The position numbers and the translations under genes are program-made. Source: Aquila chrysaetos chrysaetos (lineage: Eukaryota > Chordata > Aves > Accipitriformes > Accipitridae). Taken from it: a stretch of 64,000 bases of DNA. Where the stretch lies: contig NC_044012.1 in the NCBI RefSeq assembly GCF_900496995.4, positions 5,828,001-5,892,000 on the forward strand, given 5' to 3'. This document shows, one piece after another, positions 38,451 to 51,665 of the stretch (within the stretch, counting starts at the first letter, position 1; each line of letters starts with the position of its first letter). The notes under the pieces were generated by a model. It saw only the letters and a list, made by a program, of their open reading frames with translations. It searched no databases and was not told where the DNA came from.

Positions 38451-39249
38451 CAGCTGGTTTTTTAATGTACATAAGCAGTGTGCATACTTTTTCTGTTCTA
38501 CATTGTGCGTCTTCTTCCTCCTTTCAGCAGTAGTGAAAACTGTTCTTGCAGATGCTGGTAATGCCCATGTATGAAGACTGTAGTAAGGAAGCTAGGGCTT
38601 TCAGTAATAAATACATGCTTATCTGGTAGTGTGTGTGTTTTCTAAAGTACTTGGAATTCAAAAAGAGCAAGTTATTTTTGGAGTTTTTAGTGTTGCTTCA
38701 TGGTTAATTTCTTCTCTGTAACAGCAAGAATTCATCTGTAGTTCTTGCTCCACATGTACCGGAGTGAGAGGAATAGTAAAATAAGCTCTGTTAAGAAAAG
38801 TGGTGTCACTGAAGAAGATCTGCTATGTAAAATACTCTGCAGCATATTTTGCTGTGCTCAGAAAATAAGTGAATTTCAGTATGTGCATGCCTCCATCAAA
38901 AAGCTGAACCTTTGATTGCCTGTTTCCAGTTTATTGCAGGTTTATATGTCAGCTGAGTTTAATGTACAGTATCCCTTCCGTAAATGTCTTATGCAAATTG
39001 CTGAAAGTACATTGTTAGATTTGTTAGAAAGGTAGCAATTTCAAGAGTGAAATTCGTGAACGAACTTCCTGTACATTAAAATGGCCAGAAACTTGGTATT
39101 TTGTTCTTTTCTGATTTTCCAGGTGACTCATGCATAACATTCACACTCAACCATGTAGACAAGAAGATTAATTCCCTCAGAGGCTTTCTTGTATAATATG
39201 TTTGTTCTGTAATCATGATTTTTTTTTCAAAACAGTCTGAGAGATGTGT
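38451..39249. other. Intergenic, no gene seen
   Basis: AT-rich sequence without recognised coding, RNA or repeat features. Confidence 0.45.
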
Positions 39250-39570
39250 GAGTACTATCCCCATTTTACAGGTAATGAACTGTAGCAAAGGAGAATGAAT
39301 GACAGTTTATACTAATGCTGGTTGCCGAAATTGAGACACCTAGCACCTAAGTTACCTTTCTTTCAACCACATACACTCCGTGATCAGGGAACAGCTTCCA
39401 TTGCAGCTAGTTGGTATTGAGAAATGTCGTACCCAAGGATCTCCAGTCAGAAGCTCTGAAACTGTGGAACAAGTTTGATTCAAAAGATTTTCCAACTCTG
39501 AGAAAGTTGAAATGCAGAAATGGGGATTAAATCCCATTCCACTATGCAATGTTCAGGTGTCCTAACATGA
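39250..39570 (-). mobile_element. Possible MIR-like SINE remnant, minus strand
   Basis: The phrase 'atccccattttacaggtaatgaactgt' at about 39257-39283 matches the MIR reverse complement 'atccccattttacagatgaggaaactga'. A second piece, 'ggggattaaatcccattccac' near 39520-39540, resembles the tRNA-like end. The middle is diverged or interrupted. Tentative. Confidence 0.4.
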
Positions 39571-42500
39571 GACTGTCTTCTTTTTGCGTGCCTGTCTCTT
39601 CCCACTGCCTGCCATTTTGTTTCAAATGTGCTTGTGAACTTCAGCAATAACATGGGAGCCCTTTTCTCTAAAGAAACCAAGCCCAGCATGTATCTGTCCT
39701 GAGCAGTAGGGAGTGTGGAAAAGAATAATACAGAATTACATAATCTAGGGCCATATGATACTGTATGGGATGTTTCCCCAAATACTGATTCTGCTGGCAC
39801 CTTGCGTAGCACCTCTCAAGTTCTTTCCTTTCCCTTCCCCCTGCAAAGTCTTCTCCTGCCAAATGTGTTTTAGTTCTCTTCCTTATTTATGTGCTGTTCT
39901 CCTCCATCTAGACAGACTACTGGCATGAATGTTTAAAGTCTGGCAAAGACATTGTCGACTGAAAGCAGAGGTGCCGTGCTAGGCTTTACCTTGGTAGGGC
40001 TGCAAGGCCAGGAGGATTTCTGTAGCATAGCTATAGCTTACTGAGCCGCTGCCATGCAATACCCAAGCATGTTTTTGTGAGAGAGGCTTTGTTAGAATTC
40101 ATGTGTAATGATTTGTTGACTTAAAGTATAAAGCAAATAATCAGGCTGAGTACTGTTCCTAAATGGAACCAGAGTAACCGTGTGTAACCTCTTACTACTT
40201 TTTGTGATAAAACCTCTTTAATAGACAGGCTTGCTCTGTGAGATCATGCCTCGTTCTAGCAGCTGGCCCTGGAACAAGAACATTTAACTGCTTAAACAAA
40301 GGTGCTCTTAGCTTGGAGTGTAGAAGGCAAGTTTGATTTTTGTTTCAAGATGTGAAAAATCCAGTCTTCACTGCCAAATCTGTGTGGTTATATGTTGTTG
40401 TATATAGTCTCATACATAAAACATGCTACCATGTTGACTCTGCGTATGTGTAAAAAATAAGACAGTTTAGTTTAAGATTTGACTTTGTTTATATCCCTCT
40501 ACTTTCTTCAGTGCCTAAGAATAACCAGGCATCCTATCATTTTATTATTTAACATCAAGTTCTCTACCCATTGAGAAGTTTTACTGTAGGTTGTGACTGT
40601 AGAAAAAAATACAGTCTATCTGTGGCCACTGTATAGCATTGATGGAAGAGCTGTATTAAAGCCTCCTCAGTGACACAGAGGAGGGAACTTTTCTATACAA
40701 ATGTCCTTTGGCAATTATTGCTGACAGATGTAACAATAGAAAATAATGATATTTTAATGGAAGTTAATATTTCAAAGGTATTGAGTATATTGTGGCACTA
40801 GTGACTTTCCGCAGTTGTCCACAGAGCATCCCAAAGGCATATTTAAGGTGCATTAAGCAAGAACTATTTAGTGTTTATTTTAAAACACTTATGAAAGGTA
40901 GAGTACAATAGAAGAGAACCTTGTCCATGATCGGTGGTTTTGTTTAGAGTATATTCAACAGACAGTCTGTAGTTTGTGTTTCCCTTTTCTGGAACAAATT
41001 GCATTTACTTGTGCATTTGCAAAATGTGCAAGAACAGTTGAGCATCTGTAGTCCTTATGTTTCAATTTGTGGACATTTCTGCTTGCATGTATAAGCTGGG
41101 AGCTGCAAACTAAAACTTGGAGATTTGTGTGCCCAGTTTTGAAGACATATATGCAGTTTTGATGGTATGAACACCTGAACCTTTTAAAGGTATCAGAGAG
41201 CAGAGGGATGATTTGAAGTTGTTGAAATATGTTATTGGAAGCGTAGAAATGCTGAAGGCTGTTAATAGCTTTACTTTCTTTCCCCCATGTGAATTATGTA
41301 TGTTGTAATAAAAGACCAAGTGTATGTTGGGATGAATGAGTAATTGAATTAACTGTCATATCTCTCTCCCACTCACCAGCTTGTGGAATCCACAGTTACG
41401 GACCGTTAGCAGTGATCTCAGCTGCAGGGCAGTAGATGTGAAGTTTACAGCTAATCTAGCACGCTCACAGTTAAAAATGTTTGCCTATTGCTTCAAAGGC
41501 GTCACTGTGAACTCTCACACTGGGATTCCATTAGACCTCATAAAAAGTTACTGTTCATGAATGTGCAAACACAAAAGGGAAAAGGCTCAGTAAATAAAAT
41601 GGCACTTCAGTCTTGCAAGTAATTCTCGAGATACTCAGTGCTTGGTTTATGCAATTGATGATTTTCAGGTATGTTCTTCTCAAATGTAACTTCCCTCATA
41701 GGTCATACCAAAAAACCTGAATCTCTTCTGTTGAAAAGTTAAAGTAGCTTGATGCAGCAAGAAGTAAAGTTTTGAGGTTTAGAATGACAGTCTAGATGGA
41801 GTAAGTTATTTCTTCTAAAAGTAACCTTCCCTGGATGTGATGTATTTTAAAGCGTGTTTGGTAATGAATGCTGTAGTTAACTTTAGACTTGCACAGTAAG
41901 CCTGTTTTACAAACTAATTTATTTTCAGCAGATTTTTTTCTCATCTTAAAAGATGATTTTGTATTATTTTAGATTATGAGAAAGACTGCAACATCTTTCT
42001 TTTTGTCTCTTCAGTCCAATCTTCTTATCTACATTCAGACCATATAATTTCTGAGTGTTTTTAATATTCATCAGGGTCACAAGCCAAACAACATTACTGA
42101 TCTCTTTGGACATTTTGTTCCCCAAAACTTCACCCCCTTTCACTCTTGTGGCCTCCCTCCTTGTTCCTGCTTTCCTTGTTCTTTCCCCAGGGAGGTCTCT
42201 CTCTGTCTTGGATACAGTTCTTCTAAACTAGGAACTGTTTTTACTCTTCTGCAAAAATTAAAACTGTAGAGAGCTTAGAAATTCCTTAGCTATGTAAAAA
42301 TGCAAGCCAAGGTCTAGAAAGCCTTCAGTGACGTAACTGATGTCATTTGATTCTCTGGAGTTTCCTGACAAGGACAGGGAAATGGGGACTTGGCATGCCA
42401 GTAATAAAATAAAATGTTTTAGGAAATCTCTGCTTGCCTGTATGCTTTTTCTTTCTCCTTACTTTTAGAGGGACATCTAATATTGTTGAGAAATACCAAA

Positions 42501-42679
42501 GAGCAAAAGTAAACTTACTCTGTATGATTCAACCTAAAAAATTGTATCGTATTTTAAATTCATAATCCCTGAAAGTAGAAATTGGACTCATTTAGTGTTC
42601 ATGGAGTCACCATTAAGAAGAAGATATGTAGCTTTTGTATATCTCAAATGAGCACATAGTTCATATGTTTGGGGTAATG

Positions 42680-42711
42680 TTTTCAATGTACATGCATATA
42701 TACATTGAAAA
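42680..42711. repeat. Inverted repeat around a TACATGCATATATA core
   Basis: TTTTCAATGTA at 42680-42690 pairs perfectly with TACATTGAAAA at 42701-42711 across a 10-base spacer, CATGCATATA. It could form a cruciform or RNA hairpin. No other evidence for function. Confidence 0.85.
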
Positions 42712-43771
42712 AACAAAAAGAAATTTATCCACTAACAGTAACAATATTTCATGAACAGAAGTTTGATTAATTTAATACTAATATTTTCTAATTTCCTGCT
42801 CTTCTGAGAATCACTTTTAAACAGGATATTGATTCTGTTTACAAAAAAAGAGCTAGTTTATTAATATAAAATTGGAGTTGTGCCCAGATGGAAATATGTA
42901 CTCCCTTGCAGCTATCTGCCTTATATTGGAGCTAAATGCTGAGGTTCACCCACCATCCACAAATAGTATCTGACTTTACAGTAAAGGACTTTTGGGACTT
43001 CTTTTTAATTTTTCTTTCTGTATATCCTCGGTAGATTTCCTGTAGAGATTACGTGACTGATATCTGCTGAGGGTCTGGTCCAGTGCAAGTTAAGATGTCT
43101 AGGTTCTCAGTAGCATATCCAAGGCTCTAATCCTGACCTGTGGAAATTAGCCTATGTTTTATCACTGGTCTCAGTCCATATAGAGTTATGCCATTTCCAA
43201 AGAGAGATTTATTGACACCATTCATGTGATATGTATTATTTATTTACAAATGTACTTGTTCAGTGACTAATTTCTTAGTCACTTTATTTTGCATTTACTT
43301 AACTGTGCAGCTGGAAATTTGAGTTTATCTTGTGTGGATGAATGGTCAGTCTGTGTGGTGATGTTTATTTTTCAGAGGAACCTTAGTATGTCAGAAAAAG
43401 ACACTTAACACAACTATAGAGTGGTGCGCATTTAGAGAACAAAAATATGTCTCCATTCCCCTCTGGTATCTGAGCTTTTAAAAAAGCTTATGTTTTTATT
43501 GTCTCACTTTTGACTTGATCAGTTGAGCCATTTTGGAGTTTAGTGTGATAATTTGGATGGGAGGGGTAACTGATGGTGAAGTGAGGTGCTTCATTGATAC
43601 AATCTGGTTTAGGCTAGTTCAGTGAAAAGTACCAAAATATCTTTGCAGGTTGAGACCAAAAGCAGTTCATATGTCACTGCATGTTTTGCTGCAGCAGAGA
43701 ATTGAACCTGGATTTTGTATACCGAAACCTACTACCTTAACCTACCTACTTGTTTTCTCTCTATAAGCTGG

Positions 43772-43856
43772 CTGATTCATCTGAATTCATTTGAACTTCA
43801 TTTGAAGTACGAACTGATTCATTTGAATGATTTGAATGTAATGATTCATTTAGAAA
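43772..43856. repeat. Degenerate cluster of ATTCATTTGAA-type units
   Basis: Within 85 bases, GATTCATCTGAA, ATTCATTTGAA, CTTCATTTGAA, GATTCATTTGAA and GATTCATTTAGAA follow one another with short spacers. It looks like a decayed short tandem repeat. Confidence 0.7.
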
Positions 43857-46165
43857 TGCACATATGACCATGAGAAAAGTAAATAGTAGATTGCAACAAA
43901 CGTATATTGCAAAGAAGGGAGAGCAAATATGATCTGCTGTGATGTGTCTGAGTTCAGCTGTATTGGCTGGAGTTTAATCTGGGGAAAAAATAAACTTCTT
44001 GTAAATATGATTAAACAATGCAGCGGAGCATCTCATATTTTTCTGGTAAATGACTGGTCATGTACGAAAACCTCTCAGTCTTCCACCCTCACAAATCATT
44101 TAAATTCCATCATTCCTTGGGGTTTTAAAATGACTTTCAGTATTTTTAAAAGGGGCTGTTGACTAGAGATGACTAAGCAACCCTTCTCTGGAGATAAAAT
44201 AGACTCTTTGGCTTGCAGTCCCTAATTCGTTTGTCTTGCTATCAGTCACGGTGGAAGTATCTATATTTTTTGAATCATATGTTGTTCATAACAATGAACT
44301 CGAAAATCAATCATGTGATACCCACTAACTGCTTGTTTGCTTGTTAATGTCATTGTGCACTCTGAGAACACTCAATTCTCAGTATCCTTACATTTCTGTG
44401 GTTATTTTAACAATTGTTGTTTACGGACTTCGAAATACTATGTAAATTAATCAGTGCATTACTCCATCCCTCATGTTTAGGCTAGTTCCTGCTTCCCTTC
44501 AAATCACTAAAAGCTCTCTTATCTAATACCTTTCACTATTCAGGCTGACAACAAATCCATAGATGCATTGAGTAATTCCAAGTCTCAATTTTGAGAAACA
44601 TTTTATTTCCCCTAATTACCTTTATAAAAAATGCATTCAGCCATGCTTTTTTCTTGTAGTAAAGCCCCGTTTTCAACTTCTTCATTTTTTGTGCTTACCC
44701 TGCTAGTTTCTAAGCCCTGTGTTCGTGAAGTTGTTTCACAGTTCTCTTGGAGTTGTAATGATTTGTATCAGCTGCTAACCTGTGCCTCTTCCTACTTGTC
44801 TTTTGTCTCATTGTCTCTTGATCCCCAGCCTCAAAAACTATTTTTAAATCTCATACAAACTTACTGTGTCTCTTTCTGCTTTGTATTGATCCTGAAGACC
44901 TCCCTCTAATGTGATGATTGTAATAAATGAGACTGTGCAAAGGCTAGGTAGAGTCTGATGAGCAGAACTGGCATATCTCCTATCTCTGGGCTTCATCCTA
45001 TTTCCATTCAAGTTGGTGAAAAATCTCTCATTGATTTTAGTACAGCAAGGTCAATATTAAATTTAATTGTATCTGTATTTATAACTCTGCATTTCTGATG
45101 GCGAATTTTCCTCCTGCTGGGACAGGAGCTATGTCTTTGTCTGTGTTACCACAGCATCTTGGCAACTGAGCCAAATCTGGGTTTGGGATCTCATCCTTAT
45201 TGTAATACCAACATCAAAGACTGGGAAAGAAAAAGATAAAGGAAAAGGATTTGGGTGTTACTGATCACCTTGCTCCTGCATTGGAACCAGTGAATTTGCC
45301 CACTCTATGTTCAGTTTTATGAATTCTTAAGTGAGAGAAGTTTTCCGTTTTGCTTGGCTATACTATATATATATGAGCACTGTGTCTGATCTCTGAATGC
45401 GTGTATGCATATTATCACAATCCTTTTGTCAGTTTGTAGTGACAATGCACTATTGTAATGCTCCTACTGTTTTGGTTTTAATTACATAACTTATTGTTAT
45501 TTACTGATGAGTCCGGGAAGGTTCCTTGAATTTAACTTACACTGCTGCATGACATGTAACATCCTGCTTTGTAGCTAAGCAGTGGATATATAATGCCACA
45601 TGAAATAAAAGAAGACATAATTCTCCTAAAAACATAACATAGAATTCTGCAGAAAATGAACTTCTGGATTCTAGGGGCCTGTCTTGCAACAATCTCTCAA
45701 ATCAAAGCTTCCTTCTTTAAAACTTGAAGAACTGAGTCTGTGGACTAAATGTACACATAGTTAATTTAGATCTTATGTTGGCCAGCATTGCAATGCCTGA
45801 ATCTTAAGGTTTACGTGATCCACAGTAAGTTAGGTGCCAAGGTATCTAAGTGGGTTAGAGCAGAGGATCCATAACCAAGCTGGGAAACTCAAGAAAAACA
45901 TAAGAAGGCCAATGAAGAGATATTCTCTACTTCTATCGAGTATCATAGCTTTTTTCCAGAATATGTAACGTGGGAGGTGTAGTTGTAATGCCCTCATCTA
46001 CTTCATGGATTTGAATCTACCTCCTGCAACATCCAAAAGTATATCCCAAATGATGAACAGGATACTTAGAAGTGAAGGAGGGATTTCTCAGTGCCTCCCA
46101 TTGAAACTGTTCGACTTTGCAAAGAGCAGTTAAATGTTCAGTAGGCCAGTGAGAGAGAGCAAGCA

Positions 46166-46260
46166 TATTGCTGTGATTTACTGGTCAGGGCACTTGTCTA
46201 GGAGGGTGGGAATCAGGTTCCTGTTCTGCTTCAGCAGCGTCGCTTTGTGGATCAACAGAA
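46166..46260 (+). mobile_element. Possible tRNA-derived ancient SINE head
   Basis: The stretch 'tactggtcagggcacttgtctaggagggtgggaatcaggttcctgttctgc' parallels a tRNA-like ancient amniote repeat, with an A-box-like part near 46185-46202 and a B-box-like part near 46214-46226. It is diverged and not a functional tRNA, since stems do not close. Tentative. Confidence 0.4.
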
Positions 46261-49200
46261 CATCTGGAAAACAAGCTCCTGTGTATACTGTACAAGGGGA
46301 GTCCTGAATAGAGTGTGGTGACTAAGTACAAATGGGTTTGAGCAAAAGCAAGGTGCAGAATTGAGCAGCAACAGATGCAATCTAATCTTTATTTCTTGGC
46401 TGGTGCTGCTGCTCAGCAGTCTCCTTAATGACTCAGTTACATGGTGAAATCAGCTTTCTGAATCCAAAGGAAAAAAGTGGCTTTTATGACAAGGGAAGGT
46501 TCTTTCTTGGTAATCTGATCACAAAGTAGAACATTAACCCGCTGCAAATCATACTCCCATAATATAAATGTCATCTTCCTTAATGTTCAAAGCACAGGTT
46601 TTACACAGTGAAAATTGGGAGGTCTTGCAGAATAGAAATGAGAACATTTTAGAGCATTAATTGACTTACAGGGTGAGAACCTCACCCCAAGCATGTGGGT
46701 TTGGCTTTTTGTTCTTGGTTGGTTATAATTCTTTTTATATCAGTTGAAGATGACCTATTTTTCTAGTGGTAAGATTTGAATCTCTAAAAAATATACCATT
46801 CTTGTCAAATGAACAAGGCCTTCCTCCTGTATTAAAAAGACAGTTATTTTCATGCATATAACCTGTGGTCAGCTGCTTTAATTAAAAAAACAAAACTGTG
46901 ATTTAGTGTTTTTGTAGATCATATGCAAGTAATACACAGGCAAAAATAATCCAAGCCTCCGCAAATCCAGTATTTCAGCCCACCTCTGTTTTGTAAGGTG
47001 ATATGAAGACTTATTTTCAAGAAAATGTTTTTAAACATATGGTGGTTACACATGTGTTAAGAATATGACTGTCTGAAAGGTACGTTACTGAGCACATGCT
47101 CAAAATTCTACCTCAGTGGACATACTGGAGTCAGCCAGTGCTCACAAAAGCAGGTACTTTTGTATTTTAAAAGGGATTATTGGCACAATTCTAAGTGAAC
47201 AAAGACTTCGCCTAAACACTGAGTGGAAGCTTGCCAGCAAAGACACAAAAGACAGGTTCTCAAAAGCAGCTATGTAAATTTGGTACCTAATTTACATTGA
47301 TGCAAATTTTGAAAAAATCCCATGAAGAGATGCCCTGTTTTCTTTGACTTGGAAGGAGCCCCATTGCTGCCATGATGTGTAGTACAGTCATTGCACAGGT
47401 TGCCTTAAAAACAAGTGGAACTGTGGCCTCAGGAAGTCTGAGGGTTTTAATGGTGCAGAGATATACCATGTCAGTTTGCAAATAATAAAATAATTTTGGC
47501 TGGAAGGGCCTGCCAAGCTTTAGTTTAATACAGAGTAAAAATAAAATTAAGTTTTCAAAATTATTATGTATATTTATAAACTATTTGTCATCACAGTAAT
47601 GATACGAATGTTACTTAGATTTGATTTAAGAACAAACAGTACCTTTTCTGGAACTGGGGCTTATGTTCACAGCAGCCTATCGTTAATTAGACTAAAAGAC
47701 ACCAATGGCTATTATTGAGGAATAATAATATAAAGATTCTGCAAGCAACTTTGGACATGTTAGATCGTCAGCTGCTTACTGCATTTATACCACAAGTATA
47801 CAGAACTACAACAGAACTACTGTAATCAGGAAGAGGAGCTGTTAGAAAATCAAAATTTCTCTGTACTTGGTGTTATTGGTTGTTATCTTCTAAAGATAAT
47901 GATATAAATTATACCTGAGTTATACACATTTTTCTCTCCAGTACATTTTATTTAATTTCTGCTATGATGGCAGTTTTGTGCGACTGCATTTCAACTTCAG
48001 CCTTATGCTTTCTTCCCCTGTGCCTTCATCTTTGTTGACATATTTTTCAGTTTTAAATATTTGAATTTTCTTTTGGTTGAAATTCATCCTGGCTGTGCTG
48101 AGTTTCTTTTGCCTACTGGACTTTTTGCTTACACACACAGAATTATACCTATCTCACTGTACCCAGCTGCAGCAAAACATTTTGGTGCCTCTTGATAACC
48201 AAGTTCAGTTTTGAATTGAATGCCTAACCCTTTGCTGTGTACTGTTGGGGACAGATTTCTGCTGTGTCACCCATGGTGTGTTCAGTGTGTATTGTGTGCT
48301 TCCTGACAGGCTCTTCCTTGTTTTCGTGGTGGTTTTTCATTATGACACTGCAGAAGAGCTGCTGGCCTCACTGCTGCTGTGTGTTTATTTATTCCTGTAT
48401 GTGTTAAGAATATGAATATTTATTTTTTCATTTATGATGTAATTTCAGTCCATTTATGGTGGCATGTCTTTGTGCTTGTAGTGGTCTTTTTTAGTACTTT
48501 GGATATTTCAAATTATTTTTCAAAATTTTTTTCTTTTAACTTCTGTAGCTCATGTTAGAGGAACTTAAAGTGTGCTTTTAAGTAAAAGCCCCTCCTCTGT
48601 GACTTAGAGCATAAGTTTCATAGCTTGCTTGTATGCTGGCCACTGCACAGTGGACATTGGAATCCTTTCTGGTTTTAAATGATTTGCACAGTGCATGAAA
48701 ACTGAATGCAGTCTATTGCAGAATGGGTTTTGCACTCTTTTTTAGTAATGGCATATCATAATAGTGCTATTTAAATGCAACCTGACTAAACATTTTATTA
48801 GTACTTTACTACTTAATTAACAACTATTGCTGAAAACAGTCCTCATACTGAGACTTACTCCACTTAAGCATCCATCCTGATGAAATGTAACTCCCATTTG
48901 AAGGAATATATGACATGCTGTGAAATGTTTTTTCTTGGTTGTTTCTTGAAAGTGAGCCACTTATTTAGTGCTGAGTATCTGAAATGATTTAAAACACTTT
49001 CTGCTTATGCTTTCTGCATAAAAATTGCAGAGACTATATAAAAAAAAATTCTCAACAATAATTCACATTCTTATCTGGGTGAAGAGCCTTCATACAACAA
49101 GCCACCAAGCTGTAAAGCATTCAGATTCTTCTGCTGCTAAATCAACAATTGTGTTAGTCTTGTGCCACTGCATGTGTCATTTCATTTGGTCTCTTACTCT

Positions 49201-50003
49201 CCTGATTTGTTCAGAATGTTGCAAGAAGTGTAAACTGGTATAACCTGTAGATGTTAGCATTTCCTGGGTATGTACACACAGAAGACCAAAAAGTGTTTGG
49301 GTATGGGAGTGCAAAAATGGGCAAATAATTTTCTATTTGTAACTGGATTTTTTTTTTTAGACAGTTTTTGATGGAGGAGTGCTGGGTATATGAAATAGTG
49401 CTCTAGAGAGTTCTGGAGCTCTGCAGGATTTCTGGGAATTAGTACTGGGATAATGATGGAAGATTACTTAGAGCTTTCTGCATACAGGAAAGATGTGTCA
49501 TGATTTCCTTCCATAAACTGCAAGCTTAATACTGCAAGCTGACAATCTTTTACATTCGTCTTTCTTTATGAATTTCAGATGGAGAAATTTAGCAGCATAC
49601 ATGGGGAATTTGCTTTCAGAACTGAAGTTCTGCAGAACTTGATTCTGTTCTCACACTTGTGTAAGCCAAGTGCGAGCCATGACAGAACCATTCACAGTGA
49701 GTGACATCGGTTTCTCATCAAAGTTACTCTTCGGTCATACTTCTGTATTTCCAGTCCATAAGATCATGGTGGAGGGGAATGTGGTGTTTGAAGAAATAAC
49801 CTCCTTCCTGCTGCTGTGTTCCTTTGTGGGAGGTTGCCATCTTTCAAGCGTCCTAGATTTTTGTCAGCCATTTGAGTTCATAGCTCAAATTTACCTTCTT
49901 TGGTGCAGATGCAGCTGTCTAACCTGCAGCCCCTGCTACAGTTGCTAACATCTGGCAGGAGGACAGAGCTGAAGGCTGGGGTAAAAGTCTTTCCAACCAC
50001 TCC

Positions 50004-50033
50004 AGCAGGGTTTAGCAGGGTTCGGCAGGGCTT
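50004..50033. repeat. 10-bp tandem repeat, three units
   Basis: AGCAGGGTTT, AGCAGGGTTC and GGCAGGGCTT in tandem, with one to three changes between units. Confidence 0.8.
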
Positions 50034-51635
50034 GTCTCTTATGCCGTAAGTGATGGTTTTGTCTAAACTTTGGGCTTAGGCTTTACAAGGACTGTTAGAT
50101 GGGAGAAAAATTCTTTCATAGATCTGTGCAGGGAAACTAACTATGAGTATTTCCACCCTGGTCATACATTAGATGTCTGTACAAACTAATTCTTATCTCT
50201 GTTGTTTCACAACCCAGACTTAATCCAGGGCAGGACAAACAACAACATTAAATGGACATTACTGGCTGTGAGTTGAGTTCCTGTAGAAGATGGCTCTGGA
50301 GTTCAGTGGGGCAAGATGTGTGAAAAAAATTACTCATTTGTGTAGGCGTTTGTAGGATTGAGCAGCGTGAGGTATGGCAGAGCTAGCTGTTCTCAGCCTT
50401 TAACTGGAAGCTCTATCTGTTCATTAATAGGGGTAAGCTATAAGTTCACAGCTGGTCTATAATTACCCTTAACTAACACTGTGAAGGTAATAACTAGAGG
50501 GTTGTGGTTTTTTTTTTTTTTTTCCCCCTTTCCCCTCCTCCACAGGTGTCCAATGTGGTTATTTACACCTGTGAAGAGTGAGTAAGAAAGTAGGTATAAA
50601 ATGCTGCCATTCTGGTTTGGCAGTGTTTAACAACCTTGTAAATGAGTGTTCAAATTTTCAGGTGGAAGATTGGGTCCTCTTTCAAATCTTTTTTTAACCT
50701 TCAATCTTTTAATCCTTTTTTGCTATCCTGAATAGTATATCTAGGGTGGTCATGCAAAGTGATGCTTCAGTGGGGAATTTCTGAAGAGGGATTAATTTAA
50801 AAATGATTTAGGAAATCTCATGATTTCATCAAACACTCCACAAGAACACTGTGAAGCAAAGTAGCATGCACAGATACTCCTTTGGGAATATGACAGATCA
50901 TTTGAACTGTATTTTCATTAGGAAAATGTACTCCTTTTTATATCTGTGCAAGTACTTAGTATTATCGATTCTTATGCTCTCATGAAACCCTTCTGCACTC
51001 AGCCTTGCCAGGATTATCAGTGGGATTTTTGTCAGAGTAAGGACGATAGGACTGGACTGATATGTGTTTATGAGCCTCTTTCTCATCAGTTTGCTGACTG
51101 CTATTTTCTTAAGCGTTTGTCCTAATTTAAAATTTGAGAGCTTCTGTAAGTTGGAGGAAAATTGAGATGGTTGCCTGTACTAATGGAGAAAAAATGCCAG
51201 TAATTTTTTGTTTTTATGGAGCGTTTTCATTCTGTTCATACGAAAAGTGTTCTCTGGAGTGAGGGTTAAATGCATTCTTGACACTTGATTCCCTACCCTG
51301 CCTGCTGACTCACCATTTTGTTGGCACACAGCCATGGTACAGTTGTGGAGTATGTTTACCAAGTGCTTGAATCGCAAATGGAGTGCTGTTGGATTTTCTC
51401 ATACTTGAAACAGTTGGGAAAAGTTTTAGCCTGTCAAATCAGCTATATTGCAGCCTACTTCTTTAAAGCTCAGTTTAATCTTTCAATAGATTTTTAGAGA
51501 CAGTGGATTTATTTAAGAAACATCATTTAGAGAGGGACAGGGTCTTTGTGTTCCAACTAGTTACAGCCACGTATGGAAGGTGAATCCTACCAGGTCTAGT
51601 GTGTTTTGGGATATTTCTTTCCAACTGGCATCTCA

Positions 51636-51665
51636 TTAGGAAAATAATAATTAGGAAAATAATAA
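51636..51665. repeat. 15-bp perfect tandem duplication
   Basis: TTAGGAAAATAATAA occurs twice in direct succession without a mismatch, which suggests a recent slippage event. A partial third copy, AGGAAAATAA, follows at about 51674. Confidence 0.9.

Larger units (their letters stand above)
39571..46165. other. Intergenic, no gene recognised
   Basis: AT-rich, plus strand T/G-rich. It contains a perfect hairpin (42680-42711) and a degenerate ATTCATTTGAA cluster (43772-43856). Short open frames such as 43929-44162 and 44631-44909 show no recognisable protein. Confidence 0.45.
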
